Positions 47,033-56,971 of a stretch of 64,000 nt of DNA are shown here, piece after piece. Both the position numbers and the translations under genes were made by a program. The stretch covers positions 1 to 64,000 of the forward strand of contig NZ_WCHR01000020.1 in NCBI RefSeq assembly GCF_008973825.1, in the 5' to 3' direction. Each line of letters starts with the position of its first letter. Within the stretch, counting starts at the first letter, position 1. The notes below the pieces were generated by a model. The model was not told the origin of the DNA, ran no database searches, and saw only the letters and a list, made by a program, of their open reading frames with translations. The stretch comes from Gemmobacter serpentinus. Lineage in GTDB: Bacteria; Pseudomonadota; Alphaproteobacteria; Rhodobacterales; Rhodobacteraceae.

Positions 47033-47547
47033 CAATGGCCGCGATGGTCGTCGGCGCGTCGGCCTTCTCCCGCATCGGCTGGGCGCGGATCGACATTTGA
47101 TGCGACATGACGAAAGCCAAGGCGCGCCCCCGGGACAGATCGTCGTTCCTGCTCGTTCACCTGAATCCCAAGGCGCGTCAGCGTCCTCCGCTCCATCGCC
47201 AGAACGGCATAATAGAAGGTGAGCGACAGCCGATCGACGAGATCAACGAAGAACTGGATATCCTGGGATAGTGCCCTGGCCCGGCCCTTCAGCGCGCAAG
47301 TCTAGGGGGCCAGTCCAGGCGCCAGTGGACCATGGAAAGGAGATCGGGGGCGCAAGACCGGGCCTGATGGATGGTTTGGGGATTGAGCAGGCTGCAACGG
47401 TCTCAAGCGCGCCTGCGCCCAGCAGCCAGACGGTTGGCAATGGCCAAGAGCGAGGGCCGCAGAGCGGCAAGAGCGGCAAGAGCGGCAAGTGAGGATCGGA
47501 GGCAAGAACAGGCCGGCGGCAAGAGCAGACTGGCGGCACAGAAACAA
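47033..47547. other. Gap after UdgX with a possible frameshifted leftward frame
   Basis: On the minus strand about 47270-47115 reads SQDIQFFVDLVDRLSLTFYY and on to RLGIQVNEQERRSVPGARL, and a second frame continues protein-like from about 47120 to 47035 (AFVMSHQMSIRAQPMREKAD, then APTTIAAIVMRSDL). One extra or missing base near 47118-47130, beside a G/C run, would join them. No family recognised, so this may be a degraded gene or chance. A 9-bp unit AGCGGCAAG is repeated three times at 47463-47489. Confidence 0.35.
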
Positions 47548-47573
47548 GGCCGCCGCAAAGAGTTGCGGCGGCC
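47548..47573 (-). terminator. Terminator of the leftward phosphatase/ABC operon
   Basis: Perfect 11-bp stem GGCCGCCGCAA / TTGCGGCGGCC with a four-base loop, 48 bp after the binding-protein stop. On the minus strand it is followed by TTGTTTC, a modest T run. Confidence 0.8.
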
Positions 47574-47620
47574 CCGGATAAATCTGGCACAGCAGGCTGA
47601 TGTGGGTGACAGACCTTGGC

Positions 47621-48601
47621 TTATTCCACATCACCCGCCTTGGGCAGCGCGGCCCAGGCGGCAAGAAACGCCTCGCGGTTCTTGGCCGCATCTGCCTCAT
47701 CCAGCGCAAACAGCTTGATATCCGCGATCTCGGGCAAGGCGACATAATCCGAGACCTTGATATCGGTGCGGCTCGGGCGGCGGAAGGCCACTTCAAGCAG
47801 CGCGATCTGCGCCTCTTTCGACAAAAGCGCATCGATCGTCTTCTTGGCGACCTCGCCCGAAGGGGCATTCTTGACCAGCGCCGCATATTCCGGCGAGGTA
47901 AAGGTGCCATCCGCCGGGTAGACCAGCGTCAACTCCTCCTGCCCGCCATCGACATAGGCATAGCTGTTGGTTTCATAGGTCAGGCCGACGGCATATTCGC
48001 CCATCGCCACCCCCTTGGGAACGTTCGAAGACGAGCCGGAAATCACCATGTTCGCCACGACCGCCTTGTAGGTCGCCTCATCGAGCAGTTTCGACAGACC
48101 CCAGACGATGGTGTAGCCGGTTGAGCTATTGGCCGGGTCTGCAATGATGATGCGGCCGTTCCAGGCAGGGTCCGCCAGATCCGCCCAGGTCTTCGGGGCC
48201 TCTTGCCCGTCAAGCTGATCGGTGTTCACCAGCATGGTCACGACATGCAGGTTGCCCGGCAAGAACAAATCACCCGGATAGCGCAGTTCGGGCATCATCG
48301 CCTCCAGCGCGGGCGAGGCATAGGGCTCGAACAGTTGCTCATAAGCCCCCAGCGTATTGGCCGAAGACGACCAGAACACATCGCTTTGCGGGGCAGCCGC
48401 CTCGGCCTCGATCCGGCGCAACAGGACGCCAGAGCCGCCGGTGATGACGCCAAGATTGACCCCCGCCTGCGCCTTGACGGCGGCCTGGACGGCCTCATAG
48501 GCGGGAACCGGGTTCGAGGTGTAAAGCACCGGGTCTGCCAGCGCGGGCAACGCCATCGCAAGGGAAAGGGCTGCGGCGAAGGGCACGGATTTCAGGAACA
48601 T
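47621..48601 (-). CDS. ABC substrate-binding protein, AfuA/FbpA-like (extracellular solute-binding family 1)
   Basis: 326 residues, signal peptide MFLKSVPFAAALSLAMALPALA. VLYTSNPVPAYEAVQAAVKAQ, SDVFWSSSANTLGAYEQ and PADGTFTSPEYAALVKNAP fit the iron(III)/2-aminoethylphosphonate/sugar-phosphate group. Residues typical of ferric binding (paired Tyr) are not obvious. It is last in an operon with an ATPase, a fused permease and a phosphatase, so an organic phosphate is the likely ligand. Confidence 0.85.
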   Translation of the reverse strand: MFLKSVPFAAALSLAMALPALADPVLYTSNPVPAYEAVQAAVKAQAGVNLGVITGGSGVLLRRIEAEAAAPQSDVFWSSSANTLGAYEQLFEPYASPALEAMMPELRYPGDLFLPGNLHVVTMLVNTDQLDGQEAPKTWADLADPAWNGRIIIADPANSSTGYTIVWGLSKLLDEATYKAVVANMVISGSSSNVPKGVAMGEYAVGLTYETNSYAYVDGGQEELTLVYPADGTFTSPEYAALVKNAPSGEVAKKTIDALLSKEAQIALLEVAFRRPSRTDIKVSDYVALPEIADIKLFALDEADAAKNREAFLAAWAALPKAGDVE

Positions 48602-48676
48602 CTTGATACCTTTCTGTTGGGTTTTCTTATCATTATCGGGTTGTAGCCAGGCCTTTGGGAAATGGGCACGGCTGGG

Positions 48677-50314
48677 TCATTTCACGGCGAACACGTCGAT
48701 GCGGAACACGCGCGCCGCCACGATGATGGGGATCAGGATCACCGCCACCAGCACCAGTCCATAAGCCGAGGCATAGGCCATCAGACCGGAGTCGATCAGG
48801 CGGAAGACCTGAATGGGCAGCGTCTCGCGTCCGCCCGAATAGACCAGGATCGATGCAGACAGTTCGGCCACAGTGGTGGTCCAGGTCAGGATCCCCGCCG
48901 AGATGATCGCAGGCAGCATCACCGGAAGCACTGCCTTGAAGAAACTGGCAACCGGCGGCACGCCAAGGCTGATCGAGGCCTCTTCCAGCGAGTTCGGGAT
49001 ATTGTGCAGTGTGGCCTGGCCATTGCGCATCCCAAAGGGCATCCGGCGGATCACATAGGCCAGCACGATGATCGCAGCCGTGCCCGACAGCGGCAACCAA
49101 CCGCCATGGAAGGATGCCAGCAACCCCACCCCCAAGACCGTGCCCGACAAGGCCAGCGGAATGGCCGAGACGTAATCGACAAACGGGGTCAGGACATTCG
49201 GCTTCTTCACGACAAGGTAGCTCACCACCGCCGAGAAGCCGATCGAGATGAGCGTGGCGATTCCGGCATAGGTCAGCGAATTGATCAAAGGCTGCGGCGC
49301 GGTGACAAAGACCCGCTCCAGATTGGCCAGGGTCCAGTTGCCCCATTGCATGACCGGCCCGCGCGAGGCGGTGAAAGCGCCAAGGATGATCGAGATCAGC
49401 GGCAGCAGCGAAATCAGCACCACAAGCCCGGCCAACAGCGCCACGCCCGCGCCTTTGATCCCGCGCAGGGGCTGTGGCTTGGCCCCCCTGCCCTGCACGA
49501 TCTCGTATTTGCCGCGCCGGACGATCCAGCGGTTCAGGAACAGCACCACCATCACGATCAGGACCGAGACGCTTGCCAGCGTGGACTGCATGGTGATGTC
49601 CGCAGCCCCTTCGGCCACGGCGGCCTGATAGGTCACGACAGACAGCAAGGGCAGCCGATGTGACAAGATCATCGAAATGGCGAAATTGCCCACCGTCATC
49701 GTGAAGACCAGCAACGCCGAGGCGAGAACCGCGGGCATGATGACAGGCAACATCACCTTGATCCGCGAAATGCCCGGCGCGGTGCCAAGGCTTTGCGCGG
49801 CCTCTTCCAGTTGCACGTCAAAGCGGGCAATGGCCGAGACGACCCCGATATAGACATAGGTGTAATAGATGAAGCTCATCGAGGTGATCAGCCCGAACCA
49901 GCCATAAAAGCTGGGCAGGCGCAGGCCGATTTCGCGCAGGGCACGGGTGATCAAGCCATTGTTTCCCAGCATCATCAGCCAGGTCTGAGCGGCAATCACC
50001 TCGGGGATGACCAGCGTGATCAGTGGCAAAAGCGCGATCAGCCCCTTGCCCGGAAAGCTGTGGCGCGCGGTGACATAGGCCAGCGGCACCCCGATCAGGG
50101 TTGCGATCCCGGTCACGGCCGTGGCCAGGATCAGCGTGTTCCAGATCGCCTGAAGATATTTCGGGTTGTCCATCAGCCGCGACCAGCCATTCGGCCCGTC
50201 ACCGATCACGCTCGCCGTCAGGATATTGGCCAAAGGATAGAGCACAAACAGGCCAAGCAGCGCCAAAGACAGCACCGTCAGCCAGAACCAGGGTGTGCGG
50301 ATCTGGGTCATCAT
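48677..50314 (-). CDS. ABC permease with two fused membrane domains
   Basis: 545 residues, about twelve membrane segments. Two binding-protein-dependent transport domains; EAA-type loops at EEAAQSLGTAPGISRIKVMLPVIMP (about 190) and EEASISLGVPPVASFFKAVLPVMLP (about 450). This FbpB-like arrangement means one chain forms the whole pore. The start ATGATG overlaps the ATPase stop. Confidence 0.92.
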   Translation of the reverse strand: MMTQIRTPWFWLTVLSLALLGLFVLYPLANILTASVIGDGPNGWSRLMDNPKYLQAIWNTLILATAVTGIATLIGVPLAYVTARHSFPGKGLIALLPLITLVIPEVIAAQTWLMMLGNNGLITRALREIGLRLPSFYGWFGLITSMSFIYYTYVYIGVVSAIARFDVQLEEAAQSLGTAPGISRIKVMLPVIMPAVLASALLVFTMTVGNFAISMILSHRLPLLSVVTYQAAVAEGAADITMQSTLASVSVLIVMVVLFLNRWIVRRGKYEIVQGRGAKPQPLRGIKGAGVALLAGLVVLISLLPLISIILGAFTASRGPVMQWGNWTLANLERVFVTAPQPLINSLTYAGIATLISIGFSAVVSYLVVKKPNVLTPFVDYVSAIPLALSGTVLGVGLLASFHGGWLPLSGTAAIIVLAYVIRRMPFGMRNGQATLHNIPNSLEEASISLGVPPVASFFKAVLPVMLPAIISAGILTWTTTVAELSASILVYSGGRETLPIQVFRLIDSGLMAYASAYGLVLVAVILIPIIVAARVFRIDVFAVK

Positions 50315-51375
50315 GCTGCAATCACCCGTGCCTCGGCGGCATTGATCCCCAGATTGACCGCCGCCCCGGGCAGGAACCCGTCATGGCTAGGGCCATGCAG
50401 TTCTGCCACAACCTCCAGCCCTTTGCCCAAATCCAGCCGATAGCTGGTCTTGGAGCCCAGATATTGCCGCGAGCGCACGGTTGCGGCCAGGTTCTGCAAC
50501 CCCTCTTGCGGTGCTGCGGAAAGATGCAGGCTCTCCGGGCGCAGGATCACCAGCCCCTCATCGGTCTGCGCCCCGTCGCGTGCATCGGTGGCCATGATCG
50601 GGCCGCGACCGAAATCGGCCTCCACCAGACCGGATGCCGCGCCGCGCAACCGGGCCGGCAACCGATTGGCCGACCCCACAAAATCTGCGACATAGCCAGT
50701 GCGAGGCGTGGCATAGATCTGCTGCGGCGTCCCCAATTGCTCGATGGCACCGCGATTCATTACCCCGATCAGATCGGACATGGACAGGGCCTCTTCCTGG
50801 TCATGGGTCACGAAAACCGTGGTGATATTGGCCTCGCGCTGCAGTTCGGTGATCGTTTCACGGATCTGGATGCGCAGCTTTGCGTCCAGGTTGGAAAGCG
50901 GCTCATCCATCAACAGCACGGCGGGCTTGATGACCAGCGCGCGGGCCAGGGCCACGCGCTGCCGCTGCCCCCCCGAGAGGGCCGCCGGATGGCGATTCCC
51001 CAGATGGCCAAGGCCCACGCGCTCCAGCGCCTCGGCGATCTTGCGCGCGACATCCGCCCCCCGCTCGCCCCGCGCATGAAGACCATAGGCCACGTTCTGG
51101 TTCACGGTCTTGTCGGGAAACAGCGCATAGTCCTGAAACACCATGCCGATGGCGCGCTTATGGGGCGGCAGCCGCGTCACATCCGTGCCATTGAACCGCA
51201 GGCTTCCCCCCGCCGCTGGAACGAAGCCCGCAATGGTGCGCAACAGCGTGGTTTTGCCACAGCCCGACGGCCCGAGCAGCGTGAAGAAGCACCCTCCGGG
51301 AATGTCGAGGCTCAGCCCCGATATCACGTTTTCCTTGCCGTAAGTGACGGTGAGATCGTCGATCCTGATACCCAT
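50311..51375 (-). CDS. ABC ATP-binding protein, FbpC/PotA type
   Basis: 354 residues. Walker A GPSGCGKTTLL, signature LSGGQRQRVALARAL, Walker B VLLMDEPLSNLDA, switch THDQEEAL, and a C-terminal TOBE regulatory domain (about 270-345). Energises the importer with the fused permease. Confidence 0.93.
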   Translation of the reverse strand: MGIRIDDLTVTYGKENVISGLSLDIPGGCFFTLLGPSGCGKTTLLRTIAGFVPAAGGSLRFNGTDVTRLPPHKRAIGMVFQDYALFPDKTVNQNVAYGLHARGERGADVARKIAEALERVGLGHLGNRHPAALSGGQRQRVALARALVIKPAVLLMDEPLSNLDAKLRIQIRETITELQREANITTVFVTHDQEEALSMSDLIGVMNRGAIEQLGTPQQIYATPRTGYVADFVGSANRLPARLRGAASGLVEADFGRGPIMATDARDGAQTDEGLVILRPESLHLSAAPQEGLQNLAATVRSRQYLGSKTSYRLDLGKGLEVVAELHGPSHDGFLPGAAVNLGINAAEARVIAA

Positions 51376-51402
51376 CCCAGCTTCCCCGTTTGTCGTTTGT
51401 GT

Positions 51403-52206
51403 TTATGCGTCCAGCCCGGCCTCGGCGGCGATAACCGCAAGGGCAGCGTCATGGCAGCGCAGGCCGCCCGCAGCGAGGATGCGCCCATCGCTTTCCAGCG
51501 TGAGCGGACGTCCCGCCCAATCCGAGATCACGCCCCCGGCCCCCTCGATGATCGGGCGGAACGGCGCGAAATCGAACACCTTCTGCCCGGCATCCAGCGC
51601 AAGATCGCTGCGCCCTTCGGCCAGCCGTCCGTAATTCAGACAGGCCCCGCCATAGACGCGGTTGGCTGTGACACGGCGCAGCGCATTCAGCACCGGCAAT
51701 TCGGCCGCGCTCATGTAATCCTGATTGGAATTTGTCATCACGGCCTGCGCCAGCCCGCTGCAATCACGGCAACGGACCTTGGTGCCGTTCAGCGTGGTCG
51801 CACGCTCCGGCGCGCCCAACCAGCGGGCATCGACGGCAGGCACATCGATCACGCCCAGCCGTGGCACCCCGTCGACCGCAAGGGCGATCAGCGTGCCATA
51901 GACCGGGATGCCGACAATGAACGGTGCGGTGCCATCGATCGGGTCCAGCACCCAGACATGCGAGGCCCCGGTCTCATGATCCTCTTCCTCTTCCCCGATG
52001 ATTCCATGCGCGGGAAAGCGCGCCGCAATCATCTGGCGCAGCTTGGCTTCGATCAGGCGATCAATGCGGGTGACGAAACTGCGGTCGGGCTTCACCTCGA
52101 CGTCCAAGCCGCGCGCAGTTTCCTGCGCCAGAATGGTGCGGGCGGCCTCTGCCAATTCCTCGGCGAAAGCGACGTGTTGATCTTCGATGCCAGCGGAATG
52201 GCCCAT
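51403..52206 (-). CDS. Inositol-monophosphatase-family phosphatase
   Basis: 267 residues. Metal-site motifs IIGEEEEDHE (about 70) and VWVLDPIDGTAPF (about 85), and FDFAPFRPIIEGAGGVISDW (about 213), where the common WDxAA reads FDFAP. The family cleaves inositol, histidinol, fructose bis- or nucleotide 3'-phosphates. First gene of the leftward operon with the ABC genes. Taken with the DeoR regulator, it suggests uptake and dephosphorylation of a sugar or polyol phosphate. Confidence 0.88.
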   Translation of the reverse strand: MGHSAGIEDQHVAFAEELAEAARTILAQETARGLDVEVKPDRSFVTRIDRLIEAKLRQMIAARFPAHGIIGEEEEDHETGASHVWVLDPIDGTAPFIVGIPVYGTLIALAVDGVPRLGVIDVPAVDARWLGAPERATTLNGTKVRCRDCSGLAQAVMTNSNQDYMSAAELPVLNALRRVTANRVYGGACLNYGRLAEGRSDLALDAGQKVFDFAPFRPIIEGAGGVISDWAGRPLTLESDGRILAAGGLRCHDAALAVIAAEAGLDA

Positions 52207-52337
52207 GTCTTGGTCTCCCCGCGTCAGCGCCCGTGCAGAACCAGCCGCCCGGCTTCAACCGGGGGACGGGGCGCAGGCGGTAGCCGCGACTCGGTCTTTT
52301 CTTCCTGATGGAGATCACGGTAGCGCGTGCGCCCAAA

Positions 52338-52467
52338 TGTGGCAATATGTGTTTTATGTGTATTTGTGTGTATTTCACAATTTTCTTGTGCCATCTGTGG
52401 CATTTTACGGCAAATTCAGCCATCCAGAGGACCAGATCCGTTGATTCAGGTGTGGCAGAATGTGGCA
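52338..52467. promoter_or_regulatory. Four TGTGGCA boxes, candidate DeoR operator
   Basis: TGTGGCA occurs at 52338-52344, 52396-52402, 52451-52457 and 52461-52467. The second belongs to a perfect inverted repeat TGCCA-TCTG-TGGCA (52389-52402). The last overlaps the DeoR start codon. Boxes lie in AT-rich DNA between the divergent phosphatase and DeoR genes, a good position for control of both. Confidence 0.6.
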
Positions 52468-53248
52468 AGAAGAGCGGTATCGCCGCATCCGTGATCAACT
52501 GGCCGCCTTTGGCCAACTGTCGGTCGATCAGATCACCGAAGAATTCGGGGTCTCCCGCGAGACCGTCCGGCGCGACCTGATGGAGTTGGAGCAGGCTGGC
52601 GAGTTGCGCAGAGTGCGCGGCGGTGCCGTTCCGGTGAAGCGGGAAGACACGACCTTTGGCATCCGTGTCACGCTGCGTCTGCAAGAAAAGCGCGCCATCG
52701 CCCGCGCCGCATTGACGCTTCTGAAAAGTGGCATGACGATTTTCATGGATGCAGGCTCAACCAGCACCATCATGGCGGAAACGCTGGCCGAGCCGCACGG
52801 GCTGACTGACCTCAATATCATCACTAATTCGGTGGATGTGGCCCGGCTGCTGGCAGAGCGCCCGGAGCAGGCAGGGCGGCGCTTTCGCGTGCTGATGCTT
52901 GCGGGTGAAATCCGGCATGATCCAATGGAAACCCACGGTGCCGCGACCATCAATGACATCCAGCGATATCGCGCGGATGTGGCGCTGCTTGCTCCCTGGG
53001 GGATCGATGCCAGGATGGGGGCGATGAACTATTTCATTCACGGCGCGGAAACCGCCCGCGCCATGGTTCGCAATGCGGATCAGGTCATCATTCTGGCCGA
53101 TCATTCCAAGATCGCCGCCCCGGCGCGTTCGGTCTTCTGCCCCTTGGCCGATATCGATCACCTGATCGTCGACGAGGCCGCGACCGCCCGCCCGGGCTTT
53201 GCCGAACTGGCTGAAGCCCTGCCGGGGCTGATCGTCGCGGGCCGCTGA
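52460..53248 (+). CDS. DeoR-family transcriptional regulator
   Basis: 262 residues. DeoR helix-turn-helix QLSVDQITEEFGVSRETVRRDLMELEQAGELRRVRGGAV (about 19-57) and a sugar-phosphate sensor domain (IFMDAGSTSTIMAETL, ADVALLAPWGID, ADHSKIAAPARSVFCPLADIDHLIVD). Most DeoR proteins bind phosphorylated sugars. Divergent from the phosphatase/ABC operon, its likely target. Confidence 0.92.
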   Translation: MWQEERYRRIRDQLAAFGQLSVDQITEEFGVSRETVRRDLMELEQAGELRRVRGGAVPVKREDTTFGIRVTLRLQEKRAIARAALTLLKSGMTIFMDAGSTSTIMAETLAEPHGLTDLNIITNSVDVARLLAERPEQAGRRFRVLMLAGEIRHDPMETHGAATINDIQRYRADVALLAPWGIDARMGAMNYFIHGAETARAMVRNADQVIILADHSKIAAPARSVFCPLADIDHLIVDEAATARPGFAELAEALPGLIVAGR

Positions 53249-53385
53249 CCGCCCTGTCTGCAAAAGCTGAGACCGCCCGCCGGCCAAGGCCCGCGCTGCG
53301 AGAGCACCAGGGTCATGCGCCTGCCACGATCCCGGACGCTGCCACACAGGCGCAAGGCGCCATCCGATCTGCGCCGCGTCCTGCC

Positions 53386-54981
53386 TCAGCGGTTGTCGGC
53401 CAGGATCATGCCCGCCGCCTTTTCGGCGATCATGATGGTGGGCGTGTTGGTGTTGCCCGAAGGAATGGTCGGCATGATCGAGGCATCCGCGATCCTGAGC
53501 CGCCCAAGCGCACGGAATTTCAGCCGCGGATCAACCACCGATGCCTCATCGGCACCCATGCGGCAGGTGCCGACCGGGTGGAAGATGGTGGTGCCGATCT
53601 CGCTTGCCGCCCGACGCAGATCGGCCTCGGATTGGTAATCCGGCCCGGGCCGGTATTCCTGCGGTGAAAAGCGCGCGAAGGCGGGTTGGGCGGCAATCTC
53701 GCGCGTCAGGCGGATGGCGCGGGCCGCCACATCCAGATCGCCTTCGGTCGACAGGTAGTTCGGGCGGATCGCGGGGGCCGCGCGGAAATCGGCGCTGCGC
53801 GCATGAACGGAGCCCCGGCTTTCAGGCCGCAGATTGCAGACCGAGGCCGTCATGGCCGGAAAGCTGTGGACCGGCTCGCCAAATTTATCAAGGCTGACCG
53901 GCTGGACGTGATATTCCAGATCCGGGGTTGCCTTGTCGGGGCCAGAGCGGGTGAAAATGCCGACCTGGCTGGGGGCCATCGACATCGGGCCGGAACGCTT
54001 CAGCGCATATTCCAGGCCGATCATCGCCTTGCCCCAAAGGCTGCTGGCCTTCTCGTTCAGGGTGGGCACGCCCGTGACCTTGTAGATCATCCGAAGCTGC
54101 AGGTGGTCCTGCAAATTCTCGCCCACGCCCGGCACTTCGCAGATCTGGTTGATCCCGGCCTGTGCCAGCGCATCGCCGCGCCCGATGCCGGAGCGTTCCA
54201 GAATATGCGGCGACCCGATCGCGCCCGCCGACAGCACGGTTTCCGCCTGGGCCCGCGCGCGGTGCATCTGGCCGCCATGGTGATATTCCACGCCGCGCAC
54301 CTCGCCCTCCTCGACGATCAGGCGCACCACCTCTGCCTCGGTCAACACCCGCAGATTGGGGCGGGACAGGGCGGGGCGCAGGAACGCCTTGGAGGTGTTC
54401 CAGCGGATACCGGAGCGCTGGTTCACGTCAAAGTAGCCGCCGCCCTCATTGCTGCCCTGATTGAAATCGGGAGTTTTCGGGATACCGGCCTGTTCGGCGG
54501 CGTCGAGAAAGGCGTCCAGCACCGCCCAGCGGACGCGCGCCTTTTCCACCCGCCATTCACCCTTCGCACCATGCAGCTCTGATGCGCCAAGGTGATAATC
54601 CTCATGGCTGCGGAAGACCGGCAGAACGTCATCCCAGGACCAGCCGATGCAGCCCAACTGGCGCCAATGATCGTAATCGGCCGCCTGCCCGCGCATGTAG
54701 ATCATGCCATTGATTGACGAACATCCGCCCAGAACGCGCCCGCGCGGATAGGCTAGGCTGCGCCCGGCCAGCCCCGGATCGGCCTCGGTCTTGAAGCACC
54801 AATCGGTGCGCGGGTTGGAGATGCAATACAAGTAACCCACCGGGATATGGATCCAGTGGTAATTGTCACGCCCGCCCGCCTCCAGCAGCAGCACCCGGTG
54901 GCGGGGGTTTTCCGACAGGCGGTTGGCCAGCACGCAACCCGCGGAGCCCGCCCCGACGATGATATAGTCATATTCCTGCAT
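53386..54981 (-). CDS. GMC-family FAD oxidoreductase (choline dehydrogenase-like)
   Basis: 531 residues. FAD-binding [20 protein letters not shown] (4-23), [20 protein letters not shown] (about 78), [15 protein letters not shown] (about 248), and C-terminal HPVGTCRMG (about 458) and [16 protein letters not shown], which hold the catalytic His and Asn. Oxidises an alcohol to an aldehyde; choline is one possibility, but no betaine aldehyde dehydrogenase is near. ATG at 54981 after GGAGAC; METAMQ start upstream has none. Possibly the last gene of the Liv-type operon behind it. Confidence 0.92.
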   Translation of the reverse strand: MQEYDYIIVGAGSAGCVLANRLSENPRHRVLLLEAGGRDNYHWIHIPVGYLYCISNPRTDWCFKTEADPGLAGRSLAYPRGRVLGGCSSINGMIYMRGQAADYDHWRQLGCIGWSWDDVLPVFRSHEDYHLGASELHGAKGEWRVEKARVRWAVLDAFLDAAEQAGIPKTPDFNQGSNEGGGYFDVNQRSGIRWNTSKAFLRPALSRPNLRVLTEAEVVRLIVEEGEVRGVEYHHGGQMHRARAQAETVLSAGAIGSPHILERSGIGRGDALAQAGINQICEVPGVGENLQDHLQLRMIYKVTGVPTLNEKASSLWGKAMIGLEYALKRSGPMSMAPSQVGIFTRSGPDKATPDLEYHVQPVSLDKFGEPVHSFPAMTASVCNLRPESRGSVHARSADFRAAPAIRPNYLSTEGDLDVAARAIRLTREIAAQPAFARFSPQEYRPGPDYQSEADLRRAASEIGTTIFHPVGTCRMGADEASVVDPRLKFRALGRLRIADASIMPTIPSGNTNTPTIMIAEKAAGMILADNR

Positions 54982-55070
54982 GGCAGTCTCCATGCCCGGC
55001 GCGCGGCGCGCCAGGCGGAAAGGGTGGAAGGAGTGAACAGGGTGGGCCGAAGTCGTCCCCCAGTGGGGGC

Positions 55071-56090
55071 TCAGTTTTCCGGGTTGAACCCCAGCCTGCG
55101 CCCAAGGCGCGAGGCGTAGAATTCACCGACCAGCCCGCGTCGGAACAGCAACACGCAGACCATGAAGACCAGCCCGGTGATGATGGTGACCGGGAAGTTG
55201 GAGGTGGCCAGATAGTTCTGCAAGGTCACGATGAGCCCGGCACCGAAGACCGGCCCCAGCAATGTGCCGATCCCGCCCAGCAGCGTCATCAGCACCACTT
55301 CGCCCGACATCTGCCATGTCACATCGGTCAGGGTGGCAAACTGGAAGACCAGCGCCTTCATGCCGCCAGCAAGGCCCGCCAATGCGGCCGACATCACGAA
55401 TGCGCCCAGCTTGTAGCGGGTGACCGAATAGCCCAGCGAGATCGCGCGGTTCTCGTTCTCGCGGATCGATTTCAGGATCATCCCGAAGGGCGAGTTCACA
55501 AAGCGCCAGATCACCAGAATGCCGATCAGAAAGACCGCCAGCACGAAGTAATACATGGTCAGGGTATGGCTCAGGTCGATCAGGCCGAACAGATGGCCGC
55601 GCGGCACCGACTGGATCCCGTCCTCGCCATGGGTGAACCCGGCCTGAAGGCAGAAGAAATAGAACATCTGCGCCAAGGCCAGCGTGATCATGGTGAAGTA
55701 GATCCCTTGCCGCCGCAGCGCGATCAACCCGATCACGAGACCAAGCCCTGCCGCGCCGATCACCCCTGTCAGGATCGCGAGTTCGGGCGTGAAGCCCCAG
55801 ACCTTCGCGGCATGGGCGGTGAAATAGGCCGATCCGCCAAAGAAGGCAGCATGGCCGAAGGACAGCAGGCCGGTATAACCCAAGAGCAGGTTGAAGGCGG
55901 CCGCAAACAGCGCAAAGCACAAGAGCTTCATCAGGAAGATCGGATAGACCCCGAGCGGCGCGATGAGGGCCAGCATCAGCAAAGCCAGCACAATCGCGAT
56001 GCGGATGCGCGCGGCCTGCGGATGGGGTGCCGGGGCATCGGTGCCAGCGGTGGCTTCCGGGTTGGAATGGGCATGTGCCATGTCAGACAT
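55071..56090 (-). CDS. livM: LivM-type ABC permease, second cluster
   Basis: 339 residues, eight or more hydrophobic segments. [23 protein letters not shown] (about 68), [20 protein letters not shown] (about 125) and [16 protein letters not shown] (about 275). Overlaps the livH stop by eight bases; ATG at 56081 is another possible start. Confidence 0.9.
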   Translation of the reverse strand: MSDMAHAHSNPEATAGTDAPAPHPQAARIRIAIVLALLMLALIAPLGVYPIFLMKLLCFALFAAAFNLLLGYTGLLSFGHAAFFGGSAYFTAHAAKVWGFTPELAILTGVIGAAGLGLVIGLIALRRQGIYFTMITLALAQMFYFFCLQAGFTHGEDGIQSVPRGHLFGLIDLSHTLTMYYFVLAVFLIGILVIWRFVNSPFGMILKSIRENENRAISLGYSVTRYKLGAFVMSAALAGLAGGMKALVFQFATLTDVTWQMSGEVVLMTLLGGIGTLLGPVFGAGLIVTLQNYLATSNFPVTIITGLVFMVCVLLFRRGLVGEFYASRLGRRLGFNPEN

Positions 56091-56970
56091 CCTTTCCGAA
56101 AAGGCCCGCAGGCCGCAGGATCAGAACGATCGCCATGATGACGAAGATCACGATATTCGAGGCTTCGGGATAGAACACCTTGGTCAACCCTTCTGCGATG
56201 CCCAGCAGGTAGCCCGTGACGATGGCCCCCATGATGGAGCCCATGCCACCCACGACCACCACCGCAAAGACCACGATGATGATGTTCGATCCCATCAGGG
56301 GCGATACCTGATAGATCGGGGCCGCCAGCACGCCGGCAAAGGCTGCGAGCCCCGCCCCAAGTGCATAGGTCAGCGTCAGCAGCAGCGGCACATTGATGCC
56401 GAAGGCCTGCACAAGACTTGGGTTTTCGGTGGCCGCGCGCAGATAGGCCCCCAGCTTGGTGCGCTCGATCAAGGCCCAGGTCGCGATACAGACCGCGAGC
56501 GAGGCCACGACGACCCAGCCGCGATAATTCGGCAGCACCATGAAGCCCAGATTGCTGGCCCCCGACAGGGCCGAAGGCGCAGGATATGGCTTGCCGGATG
56601 CGCCAAAGAAATAACGGAAGGTGCCCTCGATCACCAGCGCAAGGCCAAAGGTGAACAAAAGCCCGTAAAGGTGATCCAGCTTGTAAAGCCGCGACAGCAT
56701 GGTCTTTTCGACCACAGCCGCTGTCAGCCCGACAATCACCGGGGCCAGCAGCAGCGCCACCCAATAGCTCACCCCGCCATACATGGCGAGCAGCAGCGCG
56801 GCAAAGGCACCCAGCATATATTGCGCGCCATGGGCAAAGTTGATGACCCGCAGCAGACCGAAGATCACCGCAAGACCCAGCGACAGAAGCGCATAGAACG
56901 AGCCGTTGATCAGCCCGATCAGCAATTGGCCCATGAAGGCCTGAAGCGGGATTCCGAATATCATCGTCAT
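56083..56970 (-). CDS. livH: LivH-type ABC permease, second cluster
   Basis: 295 residues. SLGLAVIFGLLRVINFAHGAQYMLGAFAALLL (about 31) and GGMGSIMGAIVTGYLLGIAEGLT (about 243). Begins one base after the livF stop. Confidence 0.9.
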   Translation of the reverse strand: MTMIFGIPLQAFMGQLLIGLINGSFYALLSLGLAVIFGLLRVINFAHGAQYMLGAFAALLLAMYGGVSYWVALLLAPVIVGLTAAVVEKTMLSRLYKLDHLYGLLFTFGLALVIEGTFRYFFGASGKPYPAPSALSGASNLGFMVLPNYRGWVVVASLAVCIATWALIERTKLGAYLRAATENPSLVQAFGINVPLLLTLTYALGAGLAAFAGVLAAPIYQVSPLMGSNIIIVVFAVVVVGGMGSIMGAIVTGYLLGIAEGLTKVFYPEASNIVIFVIMAIVLILRPAGLFGKDV

Positions 56971-56971
56971 A

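Noticed and set aside
47463-47489. Short tandem repeat considered as a CRISPR or VNTR
   Set aside because: Only three 9-bp units without spacers; too small for either call to mean much.
50101-52308. A 735-codon rightward frame across the ABC ATPase and phosphatase genes
   Set aside because: Antisense to Walker motifs and phosphatase motifs; composition is typical of a shadow frame.
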